Shown piece after piece: positions 23,101 to 30,636 of a stretch of 49,927 nucleotides of DNA (positions within the stretch are counted from its first letter, which is position 1; every line of letters begins with the position of its first letter). The notes beneath the pieces are model-generated. The model saw nothing but the letters and a program-made list of their open reading frames with translations, did not search any database and had not been told where the DNA came from. The stretch spans positions 1-49,927 of the forward strand of contig DASXYP010000021.1 in the NCBI GenBank assembly GCA_036502405.1, in the 5' to 3' direction. The translations under genes were made by a program, and so were the position numbers. This stretch comes from Chersky-806 sp036502405 (GTDB lineage: Bacteria; Actinomycetota; Acidimicrobiia; IMCC26256; JAENVU01).

Positions 23101-24584
23101 TCCTTCAGGTCGCCCCACCGGTAGGTCGCGAACGGTGAACCGGGCAGCGCGAGCACTCGCGTCGCGTGCGACTCCGCGTCGAGGTGGTTCACCGCCTTCT
23201 GCCAGTACTGCGGAATGCTCTCGCCGCGCTCGAGCGAGCGGTTGTAGTAGTGCCCGGCCAGCGCCGGGTACGCGGCGACCAGGCAGAGCACACCGACGCC
23301 CGCGGCGACCCACGACGCGGCGGCCGGCCACGACCGTCCCCGCAGGTTGTCGACCACGGCGTTGACCCCGACGGCGAGCAGGACGGCGACGCCGAGCGCG
23401 ACCAGTGGCACCGCCCGCACGGTGTTGCGCAGCGCGAAGCCCAGCGCAGACGTCAACGCGAAGCTCTTGTACGCCCCACCGAGAGGTGACGGGTTGGCGT
23501 ACGGCGATGCGCCAACACCGATCGCGACACCGAGCAGCACCATGAGCACGAAGAACGTCCGGTAGCGCCACCGCGTCACCGCGGCCGCCAGCATGGCGAG
23601 GGCGGGGACCAGGAACGAGACGAAGATCAGCCAGAACCGCTGGGTGTAGAACGCGCGCGCGTCACTCCACGGGCCGAGCGCGTCCCGGCCGTAGAAGAAC
23701 CAGTTCCCGAGCCCGCGCAGGATCTCGAACGGCGTCGACGCGACGGACACCACCTCGATGGACTCGGTGTACCGCAGGATGTTGAGCCCGTACTTGCCCT
23801 CGATCAGGAGCGAGGCGACCCACCAGATCGAGGTGAAGAACGTCAGCACCGACGTGCGCCAGACGAGTGCCCAGGTGTCGCTCCAGGTGCTCTCGCGCGT
23901 GACGAACAACGAGTAGAGGAGCCAGAGCGCGGGACCGGCGAGGCAGTACAGCAACGCGGTCCCGTTGAGCGCGGCGACGAGCAGCACCGAGAGCGCGAAC
24001 AGCGACGGGTACTTCCACCCGCGCTCGCGCAGGCCCAGCACCATGAACCCGATCCACCACGGCAGCGCCGCCCACGGGCCGAGCAAGGGGCTGTAGAGCG
24101 CCGAGTTGCCGAGCACGTAGGGGCTGAACGCGTACGCGAGCATCGCCACCGACACGCCCGCGCCGCGCAGCCCGAGCGTTCGCAGGAGATACCGCATCCC
24201 GAAGCCGGCCAGCACGATGATCGTGGCGAGCCACAGCCGCTGCGCGATCCAGGCCGGCACCCCGAGGACCGACTCCAGGACCCAGTAGAACGGCCCCATC
24301 GGGAAGAGGTAGCCCGCGGTCTGGTGGCTCATCGTCCCGAAGCCGACCGTCGGGGTCCAGAGCGTGAAGGCCCTCGTCAGGAGGCGCGACGGGTCGAGGT
24401 ACAGGTACGTCTTGGTCTCGGTCTCCACCCGGCCCGGGTGCATCGCGATGATCGGGACGTAGACGAGCAGCGCGAAGGCGATGGACCAGAGCGGGTCCCA
24501 GGTGCGGGTCCCGGCCGGCTTGGTCGCCGCGATCGGGCGCGGCGCCCGCGGGTCGGCGACCTCCGTGGCCGACGGGCTCGTCAT
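20127..24584 (-). CDS. AftD-like alpha-(1->3)-arabinofuranosyltransferase (DUF3367)
   Basis: A very large (about 1,485-residue) membrane glycosyltransferase of the GT-C superfamily. The N-terminal DUF3367 part has about ten or more helices; its hallmark extracytoplasmic segment is visible as ETETKTYLYLDP (about 54-65) and GYLFPMGPF (about 91-99). A long external region from about 440 to 1300 contains two discoidin-like beta-sandwiches (for example ALALDGNPRTAWLAFAG and SAVDGDPRTAWMTP, where the DG.P.TAW motif repeats). Membrane helices return near 1320-1345 and 1385-1470. In mycobacteria AftD adds arabinofuranose from decaprenyl-phospho-arabinose to cell-wall arabinan. The donor here is inferred, not shown. 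I chose the ATG at 24584 (MTSPSAT) with GGGGGGAAG upstream; an in-frame start at 24635 is less likely. Confidence 0.85.
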   Translation of the reverse strand: MTSPSATEVADPRAPRPIAATKPAGTRTWDPLWSIAFALLVYVPIIAMHPGRVETETKTYLYLDPSRLLTRAFTLWTPTVGFGTMSHQTAGYLFPMGPFYWVLESVLGVPAWIAQRLWLATIIVLAGFGMRYLLRTLGLRGAGVSVAMLAYAFSPYVLGNSALYSPLLGPWAALPWWIGFMVLGLRERGWKYPSLFALSVLLVAALNGTALLYCLAGPALWLLYSLFVTRESTWSDTWALVWRTSVLTFFTSIWWVASLLIEGKYGLNILRYTESIEVVSVASTPFEILRGLGNWFFYGRDALGPWSDARAFYTQRFWLIFVSFLVPALAMLAAAVTRWRYRTFFVLMVLLGVAIGVGASPYANPSPLGGAYKSFALTSALGFALRNTVRAVPLVALGVAVLLAVGVNAVVDNLRGRSWPAAASWVAAGVGVLCLVAAYPALAGHYYNRSLERGESIPQYWQKAVNHLDAESHATRVLALPGSPFATYRWGDLKDPLEPGLMDRPYADRELVPQGSAAPANLVQALDHRLQEQDQRIFEPAAVAPVARLMGVGDVEVRNDLQVDQYGLIQPAEQWRSFTEPRPSGLGPPSIFGSRIPGRLKYPAGDLSHFGPQVQPPPVAVFPVEDPLPIVRTKSPATPVVVDGDGEGVVDLAAGGLLDPNRLLVYSAAHQSDPSFLRRLAPGSTLVLTDSNRRRAMRWSGMTNNFGYTELAGEKPLVSDPLDQRLEVFPDSTDAVRTVTVLSGVKSVQATTYGAASFDYNPKERPALALDGNPRTAWLAFAGQAVDHPRLRIVLEHRVTTDHVNLSQVASLIDQQLPAEPRYVTSVTLRFDGGDAATASLNRSSRTIAGQDVHFGRRTFTTLDITIDGVHGNLDGTAGQKNPVGFNEVRIRDSRPGSAPVQAVESQRLPTDLLTALGTRSASHPLAIVLSREATMDGSALRRTFTLPTARSFTLQGSAILGPKATDGVVSQTTGHVPATAGGVTTASNLHLDPPGSRSSSAVDGDPRTAWMTPVDKEVPTMSVTVPDPITFGHLDLQVVADGRHSVPRQLVITADDGTQRVVALPVAGVPRQPDGTKSVPVDFEPVHGRTFIFTIANAVTKKSGGVARPEGIAELGIPGVRQAAPPADLSGQCRDDLVEVDGKPVPVRITGSTGDALAQRPLTLSQCDPGTPLDLSAGRHTIVTEMSPFNPTGFDVNRLVLSSAAGGAAQGAAQLTATPTGGTASSPRVHVLKNGATSMTLRVDHASGPFWLVLGQSFNQGWVAKAGGRELPAPTLVDGFANGWKVTPSGNGPMTVTLTWTPQKTFTIALVISIVATLVCLGIVVFAFVRRRRRTKAATRDQAAGADPGEAVRTFPRLVPTLFTAPLPPRRGATVAAVAISGVASALLVRPWVGLLVAALVLLAIRSPKSRLVLRFGPPLIVLGVALYMTIEQRVHGYAASFDWVTRFSGASVVVWIAVMLLASDALISMLWRREPDPGPEVPA

Positions 24585-24680
24585 CTTCGGAACTTCCCCC
24601 CAGCAATTGCGAAGCCCGCCACGCAAAAGGCCCAAACGTCATGGATCCGGACCGTGCCACCGGCCGCGCAAATCGTAGCG

Positions 24681-24708
24681 GAGCCGATTCAGCCGAATGG
24701 ATCGGCTC
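24681..24708 (-). terminator. Stem-loop after the methyltransferase stop codon
   Basis: GAGCCGAT (24681-24688) and ATCGGCTC (24701-24708) form an 8-bp stem about 33 bases past the end of the methyltransferase gene at 24742. On the minus strand it is followed by CGCTACGATTTG, so only a short T-rich stretch is present. It may separate that gene from the AftD-like gene, whose start is about 100 bases further on. Confidence 0.45.
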
Positions 24709-24741
24709 TCTCGACCCTCGACGGCCCGCCGCCCGGCCGTC

Positions 24742-25509
24742 CTACGAGGGGAGGCGGGCGACGAGCGAGTAGCCGAGGCGAGGGACGTGCACGTCGTCCG
24801 GGAGCAGCGCCACGTCGGCGAATCCCAGGCGCTGGAGCTCGGCGATCCCGTCCTCGGGCGCCACGATGCACCCGAGCCAGGTGTCGATGTCGCCCGGCAC
24901 CGGCAGCACCCGCACCGCGTGCAGCACCTTGGCCGTCATCAGGCGGAGCGGCCGCGGTTGGGCCCGCACGATCGCCTGCCCCGACGAGTCGCTGCCCTTC
25001 CGGAGCTGCACGTGCAGCGTCCCTCCGGGGCGGAGGACCCGTCGGCACTCGGCCAGGTACGAGAAGATGACCTCGCGCTCGGGGATGTGCTGGAAGACCT
25101 CGAACGAGATCACGTGGTCGATCGTGTCGTCCGCGACGACGGCGAGGGACGCACCGTCCCCCACGAGCCAGGTGGCCTCCACCGGGCAGGCCGCCCGGCC
25201 CTTCGCGACCATGGTCTCGGAGATGTCCAGGCCCCAGACGTCGCCGAATCGGGCGGCGAGACCTTCGAACAGCCGGCCCATGCCGCAGCCGATCTCGAGC
25301 ACCCGGAGCCCGGCCGGCTCGATGCGGAGCCGCTCGAGCCCGGGGTCCACGAAGCGCGCGACGAGCTCCGGTCCCCCGGCGTAGAAGTCATCGAGGGTCC
25401 AGTCGCGCTGGCGGGCGTCGATGTGGTACATCGGGTCCGAAGCCGCCCGTTGCTCCCAGTCACGTCGCATCCGGCCGACCGCGCTCGCCGCCTCGCCGTC
25501 CTCCACCAT
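24742..25509 (-). CDS. Class I SAM-dependent methyltransferase
   Basis: A 255-residue cytoplasmic methyltransferase of the Methyltransf_11/25 type. Motif I reads VLEIGCGMGRLFEGLA at about residues 70-85, followed by VWGLDIS for SAM ribose binding, HVISFEVFQHIP as the post-II motif, and CRRVLRPGGTLHVQL as motif III. The N-terminal helix region (MRRDWEQRAASDPMYHID) resembles methyltransferases found next to glycan genes. The acceptor is unknown. The ATG at 25509 lies beyond an AT-poor divergent space shared with the GT2 gene (start about 25712), so the two may be coordinately expressed. A stem-loop follows its stop. Confidence 0.8.
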   Translation of the reverse strand: MVEDGEAASAVGRMRRDWEQRAASDPMYHIDARQRDWTLDDFYAGGPELVARFVDPGLERLRIEPAGLRVLEIGCGMGRLFEGLAARFGDVWGLDISETMVAKGRAACPVEATWLVGDGASLAVVADDTIDHVISFEVFQHIPEREVIFSYLAECRRVLRPGGTLHVQLRKGSDSSGQAIVRAQPRPLRLMTAKVLHAVRVLPVPGDIDTWLGCIVAPEDGIAELQRLGFADVALLPDDVHVPRLGYSLVARLPS

Positions 25510-25586
25510 GGGGGGAGACTACGCCGCGGCCGCCACGGCTCCGGCCGGAGCCCCGCGCCGGCTCGGCGGGACTTCGATGGCCCGGG

Positions 25587-25614
25587 TTCCAGGGCGGTCA
25601 AAACGGTCTACACT
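25587..25614 (+). promoter_or_regulatory. Possible promoter for the GT2-GT4-FkbM operon
   Basis: TTCCAG (25587-25592) and TACACT (25609-25614) are 16 bases apart, in the least GC-rich part of the 200-base space upstream of the GT2 gene. The -10 fits TANNNT well; the -35 is weak. Confidence 0.35.
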
Positions 25615-25711
25615 GCGTGCCGCACGACGAGGTCTGGAAGACCGTCGGAGCACTGCCCACTGGCGGGCGGCGCCGACGGAAGGCACTGGGGGGCACATGG
25701 GGGGCCAAGCG

Positions 25712-26647
25712 ATGGGTGAGGGCGTATCGCGCTATGCCATGGGGGGCGACCAGGGCATCGTCAGCCTGATCGTGCCGGCGTACAACGAGGCCGGGCGGCT
25801 GGCGCGCACGATGCCCCGCCTCCGCGGTGAGTTCACCGCGGACCGTGGCTACGAGGTCATCATCGTCGACGACGGGAGCCACGACGGGACGAGCGAGCTC
25901 GTCCAGTCGCAGCTCGCGGACTGGCCCGGCTGCGTGCTGCTCCGCATGCCCTGGAACCAGGGCAAGGGCAACGCGATCAAGGCCGGGGTCGGCATCGCGA
26001 GCGGCGCGCGGATCGCGTTCATGGACGCAGATCTCTCGGCGGAGCTCGGTGACCTCCCCCGTCTGCTCGAGGCGCTCGACGACGCGGATGTCGCACTCGG
26101 CTCGCGCTCGATCGCCGGTTCCCGGGTGAGCTACGGCCAGTCGCGGAGCCTCCGGAAGCTGCAGAGCAAGTTCTTCAACGGCGTGGCGTGCGCGATGGCG
26201 AATGTCGTCGCGTCGGACACCCAGTGCGGCTTCAAGGCGTTCCGCACCGATGCGGCGAAGCTGCTGTTCCACTTGTGCGAGGGCAAGGGGTTCGCGTTCG
26301 ACGTCGAGGTGATCGCGCTCGCGCAGCTGCTCGGTCTGCGGATCTCCGAGGTGCCGATCCAGTGGGTCGAGTCCGAGGGCACGACGATCCGGCCGATCCG
26401 CGACCCACTCCTGATGATGCGGGATCTCGTGCGGACGCGGCGCCGCTGCCTGCGACTCGAGACCCTGATGGGACGACGGGTCGCCGAGGCGTCGATTCCC
26501 CTGCCGGCGCCGGCGCACTGGGCGCACCGGATCGTCGGCGGCTCGCCCGACGTGGTCGTCGAGATCTCGCTCGGCGACGCGGACACCGAGGCGTTCGACC
26601 GCGCGCTCGCCACCGGCGCGCCGTCGCGCGGATCTGCCACGGGTTAG
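25712..26647 (+). CDS. GT2 glycosyltransferase, DPM1/DPG1-like
   Basis: A 311-residue family 2 glycosyltransferase of the polyprenyl-phosphate sugar synthase type (dolichyl-phosphate mannose/glucose synthase-like). These enzymes move a hexose from GDP-Man or UDP-Glc to a lipid phosphate on the inner face of the membrane. Visible motifs are SLIVPAYNEAGRL, VIIVDDGSHDGT, the metal-binding FMDADLSAE, and the DTQCGFKAFR segment typical of DPG1-like proteins. No C-terminal membrane helix is seen. The start is unsure: ATGs at 25697, 25712 and 25739 share the frame. I chose 25712 because GGGGG ends eight bases upstream. The GT4 gene starts four bases after this gene's stop. Confidence 0.8.
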   Translation: MGEGVSRYAMGGDQGIVSLIVPAYNEAGRLARTMPRLRGEFTADRGYEVIIVDDGSHDGTSELVQSQLADWPGCVLLRMPWNQGKGNAIKAGVGIASGARIAFMDADLSAELGDLPRLLEALDDADVALGSRSIAGSRVSYGQSRSLRKLQSKFFNGVACAMANVVASDTQCGFKAFRTDAAKLLFHLCEGKGFAFDVEVIALAQLLGLRISEVPIQWVESEGTTIRPIRDPLLMMRDLVRTRRRCLRLETLMGRRVAEASIPLPAPAHWAHRIVGGSPDVVVEISLGDADTEAFDRALATGAPSRGSATG

Positions 26648-26651
26648 CGCG

Positions 26652-27761
26652 TTGCGCATCCTGTTCGTGTCCTGGCGCGACCTCGCCAATCCCAGCGCCG
26701 GTGGGTCGGAGGTCGTCGTCGATGTCCTCGCGACCTCGCTTCGCGCCCGAGGGCACGAGGTCAGCCTGCTGTGCGGGGGGCCGGTGGCGCCCCGCCCGTA
26801 CGAGGTCGTGGACAACGGCGGCAAGCACACGCAGTACCTCCGGGCCCCGCTCGCGTACCTGCGCCGGTTCCGTGACGTCGACCTCGTCGTCGACGTCGCG
26901 AACGGCATGACCTTCATGAGCCCGCTCTGGCGACGCGGGCCGCGCGTGCTCTTCGTCCACCACGTGCACACCGAGCAGTGGGGCATGTACTTCCCCGGGC
27001 CGGTGGCCGCGGTCGCCCGTCAGGCCGAGATCCACGGTCTCCCGGCGCTCTACCGCAACACGCACATGGTCGCGGTGTCACCGTCGACGGGCGACGAGCT
27101 CGAAGCGCTCGGCGTCGACCGCTCCCACATCCACGTCGTGAACAATGGGGTGCATGTCGAGCCGTTGGCCGAGCCGGTCGCCCGCTCCGCGACGCCGATG
27201 TTCGTCGCGCTCGGACGCCTCGCGGCGAACAAGCGCATCGACGTGCTCCTCGACGTCTGGGCGAAGGTGGCGCAGCGCACCGGAGGCAAGCTCGTGATCG
27301 TCGGCGACGGACCGGACGCGGCACGCATCGCGGCACGGGTCCGCACCGAGCCGGCCCTGGCCGACGTGGTGCTCGAGGGCCGGGTCGACGAGGCCCGCAA
27401 GGCCGAGCTGCTCCATCAGTCCTGGTTCCTGCTCCACGCGGCCGAGCGGGAGGGCTGGGGACTCGCGATCCTCGAAGCGGGCGTGTGCGGCACTCCGTCG
27501 CTCGCCTACCGCGTGCCCGGTGTCCGCGACGCCGTCGTCGACGGTGTCACCGGTGTCCTCGTCGACACCGACGACCAGCTCGCCGAGGAGTGGGTCGCGC
27601 TGGCTGACGCCCCCGCGCGGCGTGAGGCGCTCGGACGGGCCGCAGCGATGCGGGCCGCGGAGTTCACCTGGGAGGCCGCCGTGGAGGGCTTCCTCGAGGT
27701 CGCCGAGCTCGCGATCGCGTCGCACGGCACGGCCGCGACGAAGCACCGAGTCGCATCGTGA
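26652..27761 (+). CDS. GT4 glycosyltransferase (GT-B fold)
   Basis: A 369-residue family 4 glycosyltransferase that probably moves a sugar from a nucleotide sugar to a lipid-linked glycan on the cytoplasmic side. The N-terminal domain starts RILFVSWRDLANPSAGGSE, where GGSE is the Gly-rich loop typical of the family. The C-terminal domain has ALGRLAANKRID, IVGDGPD and the EX7E element in EREGWGLAILEAG. The start codon is a TTG at 26652, four bases past the preceding TAG; no better start exists in the first 30 codons. Its stop overlaps the start of the FkbM gene in a GTGA, so the three genes GT2-GT4-FkbM form an operon. The sugar and acceptor are unknown. Confidence 0.85.
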   Translation: MRILFVSWRDLANPSAGGSEVVVDVLATSLRARGHEVSLLCGGPVAPRPYEVVDNGGKHTQYLRAPLAYLRRFRDVDLVVDVANGMTFMSPLWRRGPRVLFVHHVHTEQWGMYFPGPVAAVARQAEIHGLPALYRNTHMVAVSPSTGDELEALGVDRSHIHVVNNGVHVEPLAEPVARSATPMFVALGRLAANKRIDVLLDVWAKVAQRTGGKLVIVGDGPDAARIAARVRTEPALADVVLEGRVDEARKAELLHQSWFLLHAAEREGWGLAILEAGVCGTPSLAYRVPGVRDAVVDGVTGVLVDTDDQLAEEWVALADAPARREALGRAAAMRAAEFTWEAAVEGFLEVAELAIASHGTAATKHRVAS

Positions 27762-28522
27762 CGCTCAAGTCGGCCGCGGCCCGGTACATGCCGGACATCC
27801 TGTTCACGCGATCGCTGGCGTTCTCCTTCAAGCGGTTCGAAGCCGACCTGCCGGTCATCGTCGGAGCGCTCCCGCCCGGTGGGGTCGCGCTCGATGTGGG
27901 TGCGTGGTACGGACCCTGGAGCTACTGGCTGGCCAAGCGCGCGTCGACGGTTCACGCGTTCGAGCCCAATCCGGAGGTGGCCCGGGTACTCCGCAAGACC
28001 GTGGCGGCGAACGTCGTCGTCCACCAGATGGCGGCGTCCGACGTGGACGGGAGCGCGAGTCTGGCTCTCCCCGAGGGCGGCAAGGGCACCGAGGGCCGTG
28101 CCTCGCTCGAGGGCCTCTCCGAGAGCACCGCCGCCGTCAACGTCAAGACCGCTCGCCTCGACGACCTGGACCTCCACGACGTCACGTTCATGAAGATCGA
28201 CGTCGAGGGCCACGAGCGCGCGGCGATCGCCGGCGCGCAGGATCTGATCACCGCGTCGCACCCGCTGCTCGTCGTCGAGCTGGAGGAGCGCCACGGCGGG
28301 ATCGCACCGGCCGTCGACCTCCTTGCCGAATGGGGCTACTCGGGGCGCGTCCGCGTCGATGACCGGTGGCGCGAGCTCGACGAGTTCGACCTCGCCGCAC
28401 ACCAGGCGGAGCACCTCGAACGCTACGGCGCCGCCAGCTTCCTCAAGAGCGCCGCGCGCGGCAGCAAGTACGTCAACAACGTCGTGTTCACACATCCCGA
28501 GACGACGTGGGACGTGCCCTAG
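27758..28522 (+). CDS. FkbM family methyltransferase
   Basis: A 254-residue FkbM-type SAM-dependent methyltransferase. These enzymes usually methylate hydroxyl groups on sugars or polyketides, and many sit in glycan clusters. Motif I is VALDVGAWYGPWS, the acidic loop is VHAFEPNPEVARVL, and the FkbM hallmark FMKIDVEGHERAAIAGA with a following LLVVELEERH is complete. The GTG start at 27758 overlaps the GT4 stop in GTGA, so translation is coupled. At its end the TAG (28520-28522) overlaps the convergent gene's TAG in the shared palindrome CTAG. A role in methylating the glycan made by the two upstream transferases is inferred from context. Confidence 0.87.
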   Translation: MTLKSAAARYMPDILFTRSLAFSFKRFEADLPVIVGALPPGGVALDVGAWYGPWSYWLAKRASTVHAFEPNPEVARVLRKTVAANVVVHQMAASDVDGSASLALPEGGKGTEGRASLEGLSESTAAVNVKTARLDDLDLHDVTFMKIDVEGHERAAIAGAQDLITASHPLLVVELEERHGGIAPAVDLLAEWGYSGRVRVDDRWRELDEFDLAAHQAEHLERYGAASFLKSAARGSKYVNNVVFTHPETTWDVP

Positions 28523-30636
28523 CGGCTCCAGTCCAACAGCCGATCGCACGTCGCGACCTGGGGCGGCCGGGCCCGGATCGCTCCGGGGAACGGGGCGACG
28601 CCCGCATCGGTCGACCGCCCGATCGCGACCGGCCCGCGCCCGACCGCCACCGGCCCCTCGGTCGCCGGCTCGGGCGAGAACGCCAGGACGTACAGGTCCC
28701 CGACGGTCGCGAACAACGACCGGTTGACCCGGTCGGCGAGGATGTCGAGTTCCGTCGGCCCCGCGCCGAGGCGCACCGTCGAGAAGCTCGGGATCCACAC
28801 GACGACACCCTTCGCGTCCGGGCGACCCAGCCCGAACCGCAGGCCGCTCGACTCGCGACGGACCCCGACGACGTCCTGTCGGCCCGCGTGCCCGAAGGCC
28901 GCGACGGCGGTCCAGGACCGGCCGACGCGCCCGAAGTCAGCGCGGACCGGCGCCCAACCGCCGACCGGCCTGCCCTCCACCGGCACCCAGGTCCGCCCGT
29001 CGGACCAGTAGAGGGCGGTGCACGGACCGGTGATCCACGTGGTCCCCGCCGCGGCCGGCCGGCCGGGAAGCCGGGCGGAGTGGACGAGGTCCGGCGTCCC
29101 GGCGCCGAGCACGTCGGACACCCGGTACTGCAGCGACAGCATCTTCGCGGTGAGCGCGCTCGGCGGGTGCGAGTAGAGCCGCTGGTAGTCGAGCCCGAGC
29201 GCGAAGTTGACCCAGACCCCGAACACGGCGAGGACGGCAACCGACACGAGCGCGACGTTCCAACCCCACCGGCGGGTGGACCGCCGTCGACGCGCCAGCA
29301 GCACCTGCAGGCCGGCGAGCCCGGCGATCGTCAGGAGCGGGATCCAGTCGCCCAGGTACCGGGCGGCGATGAACGTGAACGCCAGGGAGACCGCGGCACC
29401 GATCGCCGCCCCGATGAGCGGCGCGCGCAGCAGCGCGACGTCACGACACGCGGCGACCCGCGTCCAGACGACCGCGACGATCCCGAGCAGTCCGAGCACG
29501 ACGAGCGCCGGCATGGACGCGCTCACGCTCGACGTGAAGTCGATCTCGTTGAAGACCGCCCCGCCGAACACCGGCGTGACGAACCGTTGGAACGTGACCC
29601 ATGGGAACACGGAGCTGAACCCGAGTGCATCCGGACGCACCGCCTGCACCAGCGTGGTCGGGACGAGCTTGACCCCGAACAGACTCCCACCGTTCGCGTC
29701 GAGCATCGCCCGGTGCGCCGGGCTCAGGCCCGCGATCACCTGCTTGCCCCACGGAATGCCGAACGGGGTCCCGAAGCGCGACACGTTCATCCAGGCGTAG
29801 GCGAGCACGGGAATCGCCGCGGCAACGACCAGCGCGACGAGCCACCCCCGTCCGGTGCCGTCCCGGACCCCCGCGCGCTCGACGCGCGCGGCCACCCCGG
29901 ACGTCGCCTCGGCCGCCGGAGCCTCGCGGCGCCGCCGGACGAGCCGCACGATCTCGATCAGGCCGAGGAGGGCCAACGCGACGACCGGGCCGACGCCGAT
30001 CGAGACCCTCGAGAGCATGCTCAAGGTGGTGAAGAGGGCCGCGGCGACGAGTCGCCCGCGCGACGGCCGCTGGGTGAAGGCGATCACCCGCTCGTACGCG
30101 ACCAGCGCCCATGCGGCCGCCCACAGGATCGCCTCGTGGTAGACGAACGCGCGGCTGCCGAGGTAGAGCGCGGTGGTCCCGCATCCGACTGCGAACACCA
30201 CGACGCCCGCGAGCGCGGCATCCGCCCACGAGCAGTCCCAGATCCCGAACACGGAGCGGATGCGCCACCAGAGCGATCCGACGCCCACGAGGAGGACCGC
30301 GAATGCGAGCGACATCGACAGCACGCTGAGCTGTCCGGACCAGGCGTCCGAGACCACGAGCACCGGCATCCGGAGCAGGCTCGGCCAGATCCCGAAGTAC
30401 ATGTAGAACTTGGAGCCGACCTGGAACCCGTCGATCCCGAGCACGCTGCGGGGGACGTCCCAGTGCCCGTGCAAGAGCGCGGTCGCCTGCGCGTCGTAGA
30501 AGTTGCTGAGCGGCTCGCGAGCGAGCAGGTGGCCGGTGCCCTGGGTCACCAGCCACCCGAAGAGCACGAACGCGGCCAGTGCGCCGACGGCGGCGCCGGT
30601 CACGAAGCGGCGACGGTCCACCGATGCGCCGATCAC
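28519..30636 (-). CDS. Membrane protein, GT-C glycosyltransferase-like, end of heptose operon
   Basis: A 705-residue integral membrane protein with about eleven hydrophobic helices between residues 12 and 490 and a soluble extracytoplasmic C-terminus of about 200 residues. The N-terminal loop contains LSNFYDAQATALLHGHWDVP, resembling the first loop of GT-C transferases of the ArnT/PMT class, where acidic residues bind a lipid-phosphate sugar. No donor can be named. The GTG start at 30636 overlaps the preceding gene's stop in GTGA, so it is the last gene of the eleven-gene minus-strand operon. It probably builds or transfers the heptose-containing glycan, but an unrelated membrane function cannot be ruled out. 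Confidence 0.6.
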   Translation of the reverse strand: MIGASVDRRRFVTGAAVGALAAFVLFGWLVTQGTGHLLAREPLSNFYDAQATALLHGHWDVPRSVLGIDGFQVGSKFYMYFGIWPSLLRMPVLVVSDAWSGQLSVLSMSLAFAVLLVGVGSLWWRIRSVFGIWDCSWADAALAGVVVFAVGCGTTALYLGSRAFVYHEAILWAAAWALVAYERVIAFTQRPSRGRLVAAALFTTLSMLSRVSIGVGPVVALALLGLIEIVRLVRRRREAPAAEATSGVAARVERAGVRDGTGRGWLVALVVAAAIPVLAYAWMNVSRFGTPFGIPWGKQVIAGLSPAHRAMLDANGGSLFGVKLVPTTLVQAVRPDALGFSSVFPWVTFQRFVTPVFGGAVFNEIDFTSSVSASMPALVVLGLLGIVAVVWTRVAACRDVALLRAPLIGAAIGAAVSLAFTFIAARYLGDWIPLLTIAGLAGLQVLLARRRRSTRRWGWNVALVSVAVLAVFGVWVNFALGLDYQRLYSHPPSALTAKMLSLQYRVSDVLGAGTPDLVHSARLPGRPAAAGTTWITGPCTALYWSDGRTWVPVEGRPVGGWAPVRADFGRVGRSWTAVAAFGHAGRQDVVGVRRESSGLRFGLGRPDAKGVVVWIPSFSTVRLGAGPTELDILADRVNRSLFATVGDLYVLAFSPEPATEGPVAVGRGPVAIGRSTDAGVAPFPGAIRARPPQVATCDRLLDWSR

